Source: Collybiopsis luxurians FD-317 M1 | Lineage: Eukaryota; Basidiomycota; Agaricomycetes; Agaricales; Omphalotaceae | NCBI GenBank assembly: GCA_000827265.1 | Contig: KN834805.1 | Location: 65,595 to 129,594 of the forward strand | Direction: 5' to 3' | Length of the DNA: 64,000 nucleotides | Shown here: one piece after another, positions 10,596-21,110 of the stretch | Numbering within the stretch: position 1 is the first letter of the stretch | How the letters are laid out: every line of letters begins with the position of its first letter | Translations under genes and position numbers: made by a program | The notes under the pieces: model-generated | Database searches by the model: none | What the model saw: only the letters and a program-made list of their open reading frames with translations | Told to the model about the DNA's origin: nothing

Positions 10596-13500
10596 ATGCG
10601 TTACAGAACTCTCGAGATTCGGTGGCATGAATCCAAACCCATCGCGTCTTGCGACTTTCAACCAATCCCGTCCTTCAAAAAAGCGCGTCCGCCTGCAGTA
10701 GGGACTTCAGATATCTCAACACAAGAATGGACGGAGAGGTGGACCGGGCAGTCGTATAAGCTGGCAACTGGTGGCGAGGACAACCATGTTAGGGTGTGTT
10801 CTATATCTAATTCTTGTTCTGACCAATGAACTGAAACTATTCCCCCAGATTTGGATGGTTCATCCGAATATACGCCCTGCTACTGTTGAATCTTCAGCGT
10901 CGTCCACTGCACCTAGGCCTCCTCGTGTAGAGTACCTTGCAACTCTGAGCAGGCACTCCGCCGCTGTCAATGTTGTCAGGTGGAGCCCGAATGGTATGAG
11001 GATCAGCTCAACCTCAATCAGTGTCGATTACTAACGTTGTCTTAGGAGAACTATTGGCCTCTGCCGGCGATGGTTGGTTCCTTACAACAGATTCAAATCT
11101 CAATAAACTAACGTCTAATTTGTACTAGACGGTATGATCATCATTTGGGCCCAATCTTCTACGCCTCAACCTGCAACGTACGGCAGCGACATTCCTCCAG
11201 AAGAATTACAGAATGAAAAGGAGTTTTGGAAAGTTAGAATCGTAGTAAGGTACGACCGATACTTGCATTTGGTCTTTTCGAGTAAATTTAATGAACCTAT
11301 GTTCAGATGTACAACTATGCAAGTGTACGACCTCGCATGGAATCCTACCGGCGAGTATATAATTGCTGGTAGCACAGATAACGCCGCTAGAGTGTTCCAA
11401 GCTGCTGACGGTGAGAATGTATCAGGTACTGCTGTTACCTAAAGCTAATATCGTTTCAGGTAAATGTATACACGAAATAGCTGACCACACGCACTTCGTC
11501 CAAGGCGTCTCATGGGATCCTTTGAACGAGTTTATTGCCACGCAGTCGAGCGACCGAGCTATGCATGTCCACAGGGTGACTAACGACAACCAGGCTGGTG
11601 GTCTCGAAATACATGCAGTCGGCAAAAACAGCCATATGAACATGAACTTTGGTTCGCATACACGCCAAGGGCGAAGCCAGTCGCGGAGGAAACACGGCCG
11701 AACCCAGAGTGTTGTCAGTAATACCAGCCACACGGATGGTGGACGAGAGCGAGAAAGTAGCCGCCCTAGAGTGTCTAGGAGAGAAAGCACAGCCAGCGAT
11801 AACGAAAGTGTATTTGAAGAGTCTGCACTATTTTCTACGTCTGCACCTAGCGGTGAAGGGTCCAAGGATCTTAAAGATTTCAAAGACCCGACACCGCTAT
11901 CCCTTAATCTCCCGCTCACACCATCGACAAGCGTCGTGAGTACGCCAGTTCAGCCTTCTTCGGCCTCGCTATCTTCCAGTCTTCCCCCAATCTCCACCGC
12001 CACTTCATCTACTTCCTCCTCCGCCAACATGTTTCCACCTCCTGCCACTCCTATTGAAAAGGAAAAGCAGACGTCTTCTAGACGGTCATCATTTAGTGGC
12101 AATTCTAACGCAGGTGGGGGACCAGCATCTCCTGCTTTTTCTGTAAGCTCGCGCTTCGGAAGATCGCCCAGTCCCATGCCAGCTTTACCCGCTATTCGAA
12201 CGGCACTCCCAACCTACTCTCACGGAAATTCCAGCCCCTGGAGATCCACGGACCAATGGAAAAACATCGGTCTTTATGGGGATGAAAGCTTCACTAATTT
12301 CTTCCGAAGACTTTCATTCAGTCCGGACGGTGCATTACTCGTAACGCCCGCAGGTCAATTTGAAGACCCCGAAGTAATTGTTTTACCCACGCCCTCTTCT
12401 GAAGAAGGAGGGACTACCCCTGCACGCGGTCGAACGAATAGATCAGAAGATGCTGCAGGTCCCGGTGGTTCGGCGACCAAGTCTAGTTCTTCTTGCGTTT
12501 ACATCTATACTCGGGCTAACTTTGCGCGTCCCCCCATTGCCACACTTCCAGGACACAAAAAGGCTAGTGTTGCGGTCAGATTCTGTCCCGTGCTGCTTGA
12601 TTTGCGGGATGGTGTGACTTTGCGGGATGGTGTGACTGGCCCCGAGGGAACACCGCTCAGTGAGAGCGTACCTAGGACAGGTGTCATAGGAAATGAGCTT
12701 AACGAGATGAATGTTGATATGGTCGGCCCCCTTCCGTCTTCCTCGTCGCTTTCAGATCCTGGGATGGGTATCACTCTGCTCTCAAATAATAGTCAAAAGG
12801 AGCGCTCGTCAGCTCAGATCCTTTCGCCCAGCCCTCAGCCTGCGGGCGCAACAGACGTAAATGTGCGGCCACCTACTCCGGCTGCTTCCAAACCTGGGAC
12901 TCCGACACCCTACGGACTGCGGACACCGACATTGTCTGCCACAAATGTTGTTTCAAATACGGCTGGGTCAATTTTCGCTCTCCCGTACAGGATGCTATTC
13001 GCAGTAGTGACGATGGATGCGGTGGTGATATATGATACCCAGCAGTCAACGCCTGTGTGTATGTTAACCAAACTTCATTACGATGAGTTTACGGATGCAA
13101 GCTGGTAAGCCATGCGGATTTTCATTTGTATTGGTGAGCCTAACTTAGTTAATGTAGGTCGCCTGATGGTCAAACCCTTATTCTATCCTCTCGAGATGGG
13201 TATTGCACCCTTATAATTTTTGATGAAATCTTCCCGGCATATCATACCCAACAACAATCTCTGCAGCTGCAGTCCATCGCTCATCAACACTCAGTTCCTA
13301 TCACCCAGACTCCTTCGTCAGGGGGTATCCATAGTCATGCCCCATCAGTGAGCTCACGGGCAGGAACGCCTTCCGCAACCCCAGTGTTTGGAAATGTTGG
13401 TCTTCCGTCAATGTCGCAGCTCACTCCATCACCTGCGCCCGCGTCCGGGAGTTCTCAACAAAAACGACCCTCCAGTGGTAGTCAAGATTCGGAGCAGCTG

Positions 13501-13677
13501 AGTAACTTTACTTTCCCCCGACAACCGCAGCCTGGCGACCCACTCAAGAGGGACCGAGAGGAGGACGAAGGTGCTGGCGAAGGAAGTGGAAACGGCGAAG
13601 GTAGTAGCAAGGTTGCAGAGCCTCCAAAGAAAAAACGACGCGTTGCGCTAACGAGAGTGGGTGATCTTGGTTCATGA
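10596..13677 (+). CDS. CAC2: Chromatin assembly factor 1, p60/CAC2-type WD40 subunit
   Basis: Exons: 10596-10793, 10849-10993, 11046-11072, 11129-11249, 11307-11410, 11460-13104, 13158-13677; 919 residues, all phases consistent. The start MRYRTLEIRWHESKPI matches the conserved N-terminus of CAF-1 p60/Cac2; a longer start at 10542 is possible. The protein is a WD40 propeller: blades end in EDNHVRIWMV, DDGMIIIWA, DNAARVF and SSDRAMHVHRV. The propeller is interrupted by a long Ser/Thr/Pro-rich low-complexity stretch (about residues 300-420), then resumes with NFFRRLSFSPDGALLVTPAG, SSSCVYIYTRANFARPPIA and SPDGQTLILSSRDGYCTL. A disordered acidic tail holds a basic, NLS-like cluster (PPKKKRRV). CAF-1 deposits H3-H4 on newly replicated DNA; this is the subunit that joins the large p150 and histone-binding p48 subunits. 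Basidiomycete versions are commonly extended by disordered inserts. Confidence 0.9.
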
Positions 13678-14166
13678 ACAGTTTCCAAGCTCCTGCGTGT
13701 CTCAGAGCCGGTGTCATACTTATGCTACTATGTATCTCTGACTTGCTGTAAAGTAACTGTACGCGTGTCTCCTTGCTATTTCTTATCACTTCCTTTGATG
13801 TGAGCAACTTGGTTTTTTTGTATCGCAACACATCTTGGATCGCGGCAAATGAGTGCCCGGATATGCTAAGCGCATTTCCATCAGCTCGTGGCAAGTTCGG
13901 TTACCTCGTAAGCCCTTATAGGTAAGCTCGGCGCTCGTAAGAACTTGAGGAGCCCTGAAACTTTCGCTGATGGGGTGGTATAGAATTTGAACACAATGGG
14001 ATGGCTTAGTTTAGTTTTACCCACAACGCCCAAAATTTTCAGAGATTTTGCGCTTTGACTCGTGGGAAGTTTAAACGCGTTTTTGCCTGTTTCGATCCTT
14101 GATTCTGTACGTCCATCACCGCCCTGAGCACGGTCTCGAACACTGACCTCGACGCTGTAGAACAGG
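13678..14166. other. Intergenic, CAC2 terminator and NUP54 promoter
   Basis: A 489-base spacer between two co-oriented genes. I see no coding signal; frames on the minus strand here are antisense shadows that run into the flanking genes. Confidence 0.5.
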
Positions 14167-16155
14167 ATGTCTTTCTTTGGTGCTGCTCCTGCTGCCGGCA
14201 CCAGCATTTTTGGCGCTGCCAACAATGCAAATAACGCATCCTCCACAAATCAGCCCGCAGGAGGAAATATTTTCGGAGGTTTCGGTGCTCAGAACGCTGC
14301 TAATGCCACAAACACTCAGCAGCCCACCGCATCTCTGTTCGGCGGCTCAACCAACACGAATGCAGGCTCCCAGCAACCAGCAGGGGGCTCTTTGTTCGGA
14401 AATACTAATCCAGCTGCCTCAAATACTGGGGCTAGTTCGAATCCTTTTGCAAATAATGCGTCAGGGAATAGCTTGTTTGGCAGACCAGCTACGACGACTG
14501 GGTCTGGGACTAATTTATTTGGTGGTTCAAGTAGTGCGTGATTCGAATGCTTTTGTTCTTTCTATCCATTCATGCGATCTTGCTGCAGATACACCTGCAA
14601 CGGGTACAGGTACAACCCCCGGACTGTTTGGTTCCAATACTGCCCAGCCTGCAGCAGGAGGCAGTAGCTTTTTCGCTACTCCTCCCACCGGACAACAGCA
14701 ACAACAGCAACAAAACGCGAATCAGCCCAAACCCGGTCTGTTTGGGAACACTACTACATCGACAACTCCGCTTTTCGGAGGTGCGAACACTACAAATGCT
14801 CCTACAAATACAACTGGATCACTTTTCGGCGGCGCGTCTACATCTACGAACCCACTCTTCGGAGGATCCACAGCAACAGCGGGGCAGACTGGGACGAGTT
14901 CGCTTTTTGGGACGACTAATGCTGCACCTGCGGCTGCCAATACAGGTAATAATCTAGGTGGAAGTTCGTTGTTCGGGGGAAACAGTACTTTGGGACAGAG
15001 TACGCTCGGGACCAGTGCCTTAGGCAGACCGGCTGGGGGATTGGTTTCGAGCAGTTTTGGGTCGCAAAACCAGAGCGGAGATGCTCAAGTGCAGTTTGCT
15101 CGGTTGCAGGAAAAAATTGAGGGCATTGCCGGGGCTTGGAATGCGTCAAACCCGGCGTCATGTCGATTTCAGGTGAGGAGTCGTCTATTCGTGCCGAGAA
15201 GGTATCATTGATATGCGTATCTAGCATTACTTTTACAATTATGTCGGGACCTCACACGTCGGCGCATTCGGACGTCCAGCGAATGCCGTCAATGAAGCTC
15301 TCTGGCAAAAAGCTGTTCGCGAGAATCCGGATCCCACTAGGTGATTCTCGTTGTATACATTGACGCGCCTCTTCCTAATCTTGCATCTTCTAGCATGGTC
15401 CCAGTACTTGCAATCGGATTCGACGATCTTCGTGGCCGAGTCGACGCACAAGCTTCCCAGTCTAAATCACACAAAGAAAATCTTCTGGAGCTGCAGAAAA
15501 AGCTGCAAACTCTTTCCACAAACCATTTGACCCTCACGGTCCCTCGACTACAACGATACTCCGCTCTTCAAACGCAATTGATGCATCGTTTGTTACGTCT
15601 AGTGCAGCATCTACACCTGCTGATACCCAGTGTCCGAAGTTCAGCTATCAATGAGAACGAGGATGCGTTGAGAGCATCATTGGAAGAAGTCGTTGCGGAA
15701 GTTGGCGTTAGTAGTGCATCAAACTCAACATCGAATCCCGGAGGCTCTGGCGAAGCATTTGGGAAAGGTCGGTTAAAGAGCAAGCTGGGGGAGCTGTGGG
15801 CTGTCATCGGCGCGCTGAAGGCACGAGAGCAAAGTTTGACCGCGACCTATGGAGGGAGTGGCGAGTGGAAAGTCGTTGATGATGAAGGGCTGGCTAGGAT
15901 TGCGCAGGTTAGTGTTTTCTTGGCTCATTTGGCTTTTGCTTCGATGATTGAGCCTCATTATAGATACTCGCGGAGCAACAAGCCGGTCTAGCACACCTCA
16001 CGAAAATACTGCATAAGGATCTCAAAGATCTGGCTATCATTCTGGGAAGGGCTGGAGAAGGTGCAGGTGAAAGTATTGACATGCTTGGATCGTCTATGGG
16101 TAGTCGCGATACCTCGATGAAAGGTAGTACGATGCGGCTGAGCTCGCTGAGATAA
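14167..16155 (+). CDS. FG-repeat nucleoporin of the Nup62 channel complex (Nup54/Nup57 type)
   Basis: Exons: 14167-14530, 14589-15172, 15225-15340, 15394-15907, 15964-16155; 589 residues. The first 290 or so residues are a Gly/Asn/Thr/Ala-rich FG domain with many FG and LFG motifs (SLFGGS, GLFGNT, PLFGGA). It starts MSFFGAAPAAGTSIFGAA. A short Gln run lies near residue 178. The C-terminal half is structured: the Nup54 signature (AWNASNPACRFQ, then HYFYNYV and an ALWQKAVRENPDPT segment split over exons 2-4), then long helices of coiled-coil character (LQKKLQTLSTNHLTLTVPRL; ILAEQQAGLAHLTKILHKDL). In yeast Nup57 pairs with Nup49 and Nsp1 to form the central transport channel. Nup54 and Nup57 are orthologues, so the exact gene symbol depends on the naming scheme. 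Confidence 0.9.
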
Positions 16156-16221
16156 TGTGGAGTTGTGTACCATTTAGTCAAATGTCATTTAGTTAAAGTT
16201 TAAACCGTCTGCCTCGTTGCA

Positions 16222-17915
16222 ATGACAAGGTTACTTTATACCAGTGCCCTTTTTGCAATCGTTGCTTTCTTATATGCCTTTTCCCGCTCCAACAAAAAGG
16301 AACGAATTATTCATGATCAATTCAGACAGATAGTCGTAAGTTGCTGCGCGTCCTGGCTTTGTTTCTGTCTCCCATGATCCATCCGTTCCCAGCTCGTAAA
16401 CCTCTTAAATTCCAGCGTGATTGGCACCGACGGGTCCTTTCGCAATGGGTTTGAGAACGAATTTTATAACCCAACCAACAGCAAACCTCCGTTTTTCCAA
16501 GTATTCGACGATGAGTTCTTGGATGTAATTGGCCCCGATCCTTCGCTCAACCTCATAAGCTCTGATTTCTCCTATGACTTTGCTCATGAGGTGAATGAGC
16601 TGAATTTGTAGCGTATATTCAACCCTGTTTGATCTTTTTTAAAACTCGTCAGGCTCCGGTTTGGGTGCCAGACACCGACGAAGTGTTCTTTTCGAGCAGT
16701 GCAGGAGGGGCGCTTGGCAGGAGTAATATCGACCAGAACAATCATGTCTTCAAGATTTCACTCAAGGAAGTTGCGGAGGCTATGGAACAGGCAGGGGGGA
16801 TTCAAGATGTTAACGTTACACATTACAGGGTACGTGCATTAACATTCGCTGAGAGTTGTTGAGCTGAGGCCGTCATCTCTATGTAGATTGACCTCCCAGA
16901 GAGCGTGCAGATGACGAACGGAGGTACTGGGCTGTACAAAGGCCAGATCGTTTTGGTCAATGAAGGTCGAGGACGTCGCCCTTCGAACATCGTTTTCATG
17001 AACCCTTATCCTCCACACAATGTCACCGTCGTTTTGGATAACTTTTATGGACGTCAATTTAACTCTTTGAACGATGCAAAGATACACAAGTCGGGAAACA
17101 TATTCTTCACTGACGTTCCGTAGGTGTCGTTGTCCTATTCTGATTCTTTTCGAATGTTTGTTCATTGCCAATGATTCCGTATGAAAACAGCTACGGATAC
17201 TACCAACACTTCAGGCCTGATCCGCAACTTCCCAGCCAGGTTTACAGTTTCAACCCTCGGACTGGAGCTATTCGTGTTGTGGCTGATCGACTGAACAAAC
17301 CGAATGGATTGGCGTTCTCGAAAGATTACAAGACTGCATATGTGTAAGTGAGGTGTTCGGTTATAACATTCTTTCTTGCTCAATTTAAGTTTCTGCACCT
17401 GTAGAGCGGATACCGGTGCCCACCACGCTCATTTTGGCATTAACTCGACGTTTCCCGCTACAATGTAAGGCACTTCGTCTTCGTCTTGCTCTGATTTGAA
17501 AACCCACTGACAGTTCATTCATCCATCCATCATCATGCAGACAAGAATACGACGTTGATCCCAAGACGCTGGTCTTCAAAAACCAACGAGTATTCGCCTA
17601 CGTGGACTCGGGAGTCCCGGACGGTCTCGGTGTAGATGAATTTGGGAATGTATACGGCGCATGTTTCGATGGAGTCAATGCAAGTATCTCGTTCTTTTAT
17701 TCATCCTACTTTGTTCGAACATTTCAAAACATTCTAATGCAAACCAATACTAATAGGTATGGAATCCATCCGGCACCCTCATCGGTAAATTCTTCATCGG
17801 GACAACTTCTGCCAATTTTGCATTCGCGGGCAAGGGTCGGTTGGTGATTCTCGCAGAAACGCAGGTTTACTTGGCCCGGATCGCAGCTGGGGGGATGTCT
17901 TTGATGTATGGATGA
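16222..17915 (+). CDS. SMP-30/gluconolactonase/LRE-like six-bladed propeller (putative lactonohydrolase)
   Basis: Exons: 16222-16335, 16393-16590, 16653-16829, 16887-17119, 17191-17343, 17405-17464, 17541-17679, 17757-17915; 410 residues. The N-terminus (MTRLLYTSALFAIVAFLYAF) is a signal peptide or membrane anchor. The body shows repeated propeller strands and family-typical segments: APVWVPDTDEVFFSS, FNSLNDAKIHKSGNIFFTD, VPYGYYQHFRPDPQLPSQVY, LNKPNGLAFSKDYKTAYV, ADTGAHHAHFG, GVPDGLGVDEFGNVYGA. The conserved N (SLNDA), N (KPNGLAF) and D (GVPDGLGVD) are the usual metal and active-site residues of SMP-30 propellers. Family members hydrolyse sugar or aromatic lactones; the substrate is not predictable. 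The intron at 17680 has a GC donor with an otherwise perfect GCAAGT. The exon 4 end uses a GTAGGT donor just before an apparent stop, so a simple frame scan breaks the gene there. Confidence 0.85.
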
Positions 17916-18141
17916 TCGGTCGGAATACGTATTCTTTGAACTTGCAAGAAACGCAGAACAGAAATATGTTTTGGATGTTGAATATAATTTCCCAATCTTT
18001 GCTTGTAACATGCTCCTAATATACACAATTGTACAATATCGGTCGTTTGCGGCGATAGTCGCGGTTTGGAAAAAGAAAATGCCAATTTAACCCCAAAATT
18101 CTTGCAGCAACATTTGCTGAACCAGCGAGGATGCAAATGAT

Positions 18142-20273
18142 TCAACGGCGCCTCGTCATAGTAAAGCAACCTTCATACCCTGGAACCGTCGGAGGGCTCA
18201 AAGTGTCCCTCCAACGTCCAGCCAAATTCGGATTGAGGTTCCCAACGAGATATCCACGATAAAGCCACTTTCCCCTATCGCCATTGATCTAGAGTATGCA
18301 TTGGTCACGCAGTCAAAACACACGCAACAAACGCAGAGAAAACACGTTTCAAACAAACCACTGAGTCAGACGGAGATGCCACGAGAAACCAACGAACGGG
18401 ACATACATAATCTTTCGACAAGCTGATAAATCCATCGCGGGGACGTACGCGACCAACAAGTCTGAATTCACCCCAAGAGGAATGGCCCTTATCGTTTGTT
18501 CATATTCAGTGGATAAATGCTTCCAAAGAGAAGATGAAAATCACCTCGCCCGTGATTATTATGTCGAGAACGCGTCGCCTTGCCGTACCCTTCCCGCCTT
18601 CTTCAGGCTTCGGCTTCTCCTGAGAAGGTCCACACCTTTCGTAAAACAATGGTTTCTTTCCAGGACCCGCTTCAGTGACTTTTACACCTTCCAGAGTCTC
18701 TTCGATGTGTGTCCCAACCTACGTGGAACGCATAAGCCATGATGCATGCTTGGATAGTAACCTGAAAATTGCCTAACCGGAAAATAAGCATGAAGCGCGT
18801 TTCCGGGGGAAACCGGTTCGGGATAATCATCCTCACTGTCCGCGGATTGAGAAAGACAGCTATCGCTATCAGACGAAATCAAGGAAGGATGCGATAAGAG
18901 GTGATGTTCCCGCAGTTTCCATGTCTGTTTATGTTGCGCTACCAAAATGGATTGTAAAAAATGAGGTGGGGCGCCAGATAAGAGTGCGGCATATGATGTG
19001 AATTCGGTATACTTTGAGAAACAGAACATCACTATCGTTTGAGGTCCGAAGATAGTTATTTATTCAAGACTTACCGTGAAAATGCCTTCCCAGATACCTT
19101 CGATACTGCAATGATATGATTGAGAAATATGTTATGTCAGGCGGGATATCGTAATGGTCGATGATAAGTCACTGGAAACGGACCTTCCTGGTCTAATTGC
19201 GTTAGATAAGATGTTATCAGGCGAAAGTTTGTCTGTTCCCAGATTGGTCGACCGGCCCCATTCGTACTCCCATTCGTTCCCCACAGATTCGAGGAGCGCT
19301 TTTCGGGGCGGAGATGCGTGAGAAGGCACTATAGGCATCGAGTAGTCTGTTCGTTCGTGAAGATGACTCAGGAGGGATATGAAAGAAAGGATAGCGGGGA
19401 CGCCGAGAGCAGGTGCCTTGATGCTTAGATTTGAATCATACATGGTGAGACGTGCACCCTCGTCACTGGAGGATGAAATGAATTCGGTCCATGGAGGAGT
19501 GACGAGAGGATACTACGTGTCGTGTGAGCAGGTATATTTCGATTTGGTTTACTCATCGCGGGCAGCGTACCGAGTGTGCACCTAAAGCATAGACCTTGAG
19601 GATGTTCAGTGCTCTACGAGTATACAGATCCTCTCGTGAATATTTTTCTACGAGATGTCAACCAGATACTTCGGGAAAAAAAGGATTAAAACGTACCAGG
19701 TTTCAGAAGGAACCAATACAACCACATTGCAAGGCAATTATTTTCACTGTGAGCTGGCCATATGCCTTTCTGCATGTCTTGCCATGAACCAGACGCTCCT
19801 TGATCATCGAGCCAAAACTCCCTGAGCCACTCGTCAATATGGGCGTATTCCCGTAATTGCTGCTCATTATTGCCTTCGTTCTCAACGACCATCAGATACA
19901 GCTGGGCCAGAGTATCGTCTAGCGCCTTGTCCGGGAGACCATCCGCATTCATTCTGGACAACTGTCGGTTTCGAATACGATTCAACATGGTGCATTTTCG
20001 TTTCAATTCCTGAGCGAGAGTGGTTGTTGCAAACGAATTGGTTCCAAGTCTGCGAAAAGCTTGAGAGAGATCGAATTTGGACTCGTAGATCTTGGCGTAG
20101 ACATATGGATTTGAATGAAAAGATAAACATGAATACGTCCAGCGATTTGTAGCAATCAAAGGCAAGATTGCAGCTGGTGGACCCAGAAAGGATTCTGTGG
20201 CGGCATAAATCGCAATTTCTGAGAGAATCTCTTGGGGGATGGTGTCGAGTGAGACCGAGATTGCGGGAGGCAT
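18142..20273 (-). CDS. Agaricomycete F-box family protein
   Basis: Exons (minus): 20273-19697, 19611-19571, 19512-19184, 19105-19075, 19011-18778, 18718-18545, 18487-18407, 18288-18142; 537 residues with consistent phases. The start MPPAISVSLDTIPQEILSEI leads into an F-box-like segment (IPQEILSEIAIYA, then AAILPLIATNRWTYSCL). The centre is a region with many Arg and Trp residues. The C-terminal half holds the family's recurrent blocks: SIEGIWEGIFTYTEFTSYAA, a disordered Ser/Asp stretch, GVKVTEAGPGKK, RVLDIIITGEGHSSWGEF, RVRPRDGFISLSKDY, GKWLYRGYLVG and NLAGRWRDTL. This architecture is widespread and expanded in mushroom-forming fungi. F-box proteins usually present substrates to SCF ubiquitin ligases; the substrate and the C-terminal domain's role are unknown. 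Confidence 0.8.
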
Positions 20274-21110
20274 TATTACTGTGGGGAAGACCAATGACAC
20301 GCTGCAGAATTCGAGGCGATAAGGGACTAATATAGGGTCCGGACTGAATGACGTTGCGTTATTTCCTTTTATGGTATATTTCCGGACCCGCATATAGCCG
20401 AGTCTTCGCTCTCCCCGTCGCTATATTTAGAAAACCAATCTCCTTATACGCCTTTGTAAATCCAGCTTTGACCGAAGATCCCCTCAGATAGTATGATTTC
20501 TCGCAAAAGCAGGTATTCAATCACCGCTTCCATGCTAATGCATCCTGCATGGGATCAGATTCGACGAGATCATCGTGAGGCTCAAAGTCACCCAAGAAAA
20601 TTACTCAGAAAACTCGTGCAGTGCATAGCTGGTCACGGATAGGGTATTCAAAGCAAGCAATGTTGAGTGCCCTTGCGGGAAAGCACGGAAATAAATCTTC
20701 CGAACTTGTCCGCGCAATGAGGCCCACCCTAATACATACTTCGGGATTAGCAGACAGTCTAGCAGCTCACAGAAAGAGTCTGGGGCTTAGATCCGTAATG
20801 GAACATTCAACACATCCAGTAAACATACATCAGGACCATTATGCGGCCCCAGAAGCTTCTGGGTCGACGACCTCCTCAACAGCCAGGCCAGGCAGACCAG
20901 CAAGATGAGGTGTGGATTGACGGCAAACTTAATTTGCCTCCTAGTTCCTCCGGTGGCATCATACCGCAATGCATTTCAATCCCGAGATGATCGCCCCCCA
21001 GCACTCAGTACTTGGGTACCTCAAAAAATACCTATCGTACCATTCGTCCTTGCCATAATATTGTTACATTTTCTTCAAACAAACACTCGTTACAGATCCT
21101 AATCCATCCG
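20274..21110. other. Intergenic between F-box gene and P450 array
   Basis: About 840 bases with no supported gene. The stretch just before the first P450 stop (about 21020-21110) is weakly similar to the 3' flanks of the other two P450 copies and may mark the end of a duplicated unit. Confidence 0.4.

Noticed and set aside
11422..11919. 165-codon antisense frame inside CAC2
   Set aside because: Antisense shadow of the low-complexity part of the sense exon.
14177..15211. 344-codon open frame overlapping the nucleoporin
   Set aside because: It mixes an out-of-frame start with the true second exon. The FG-repeat frame starting at 14167, joined at 14530/14589, explains the region.
17111..17125. 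Apparent stop codon (TAG) ending the lactonohydrolase-like frame
   Set aside because: A GTAGGT donor two bases earlier gives VPYGYYQHF, in phase with the next exon, so the gene is not truncated.
20621..20908. 95-codon frame between the F-box and P450 genes
   Set aside because: No recognisable domain, no splice continuation, ordinary chance length.
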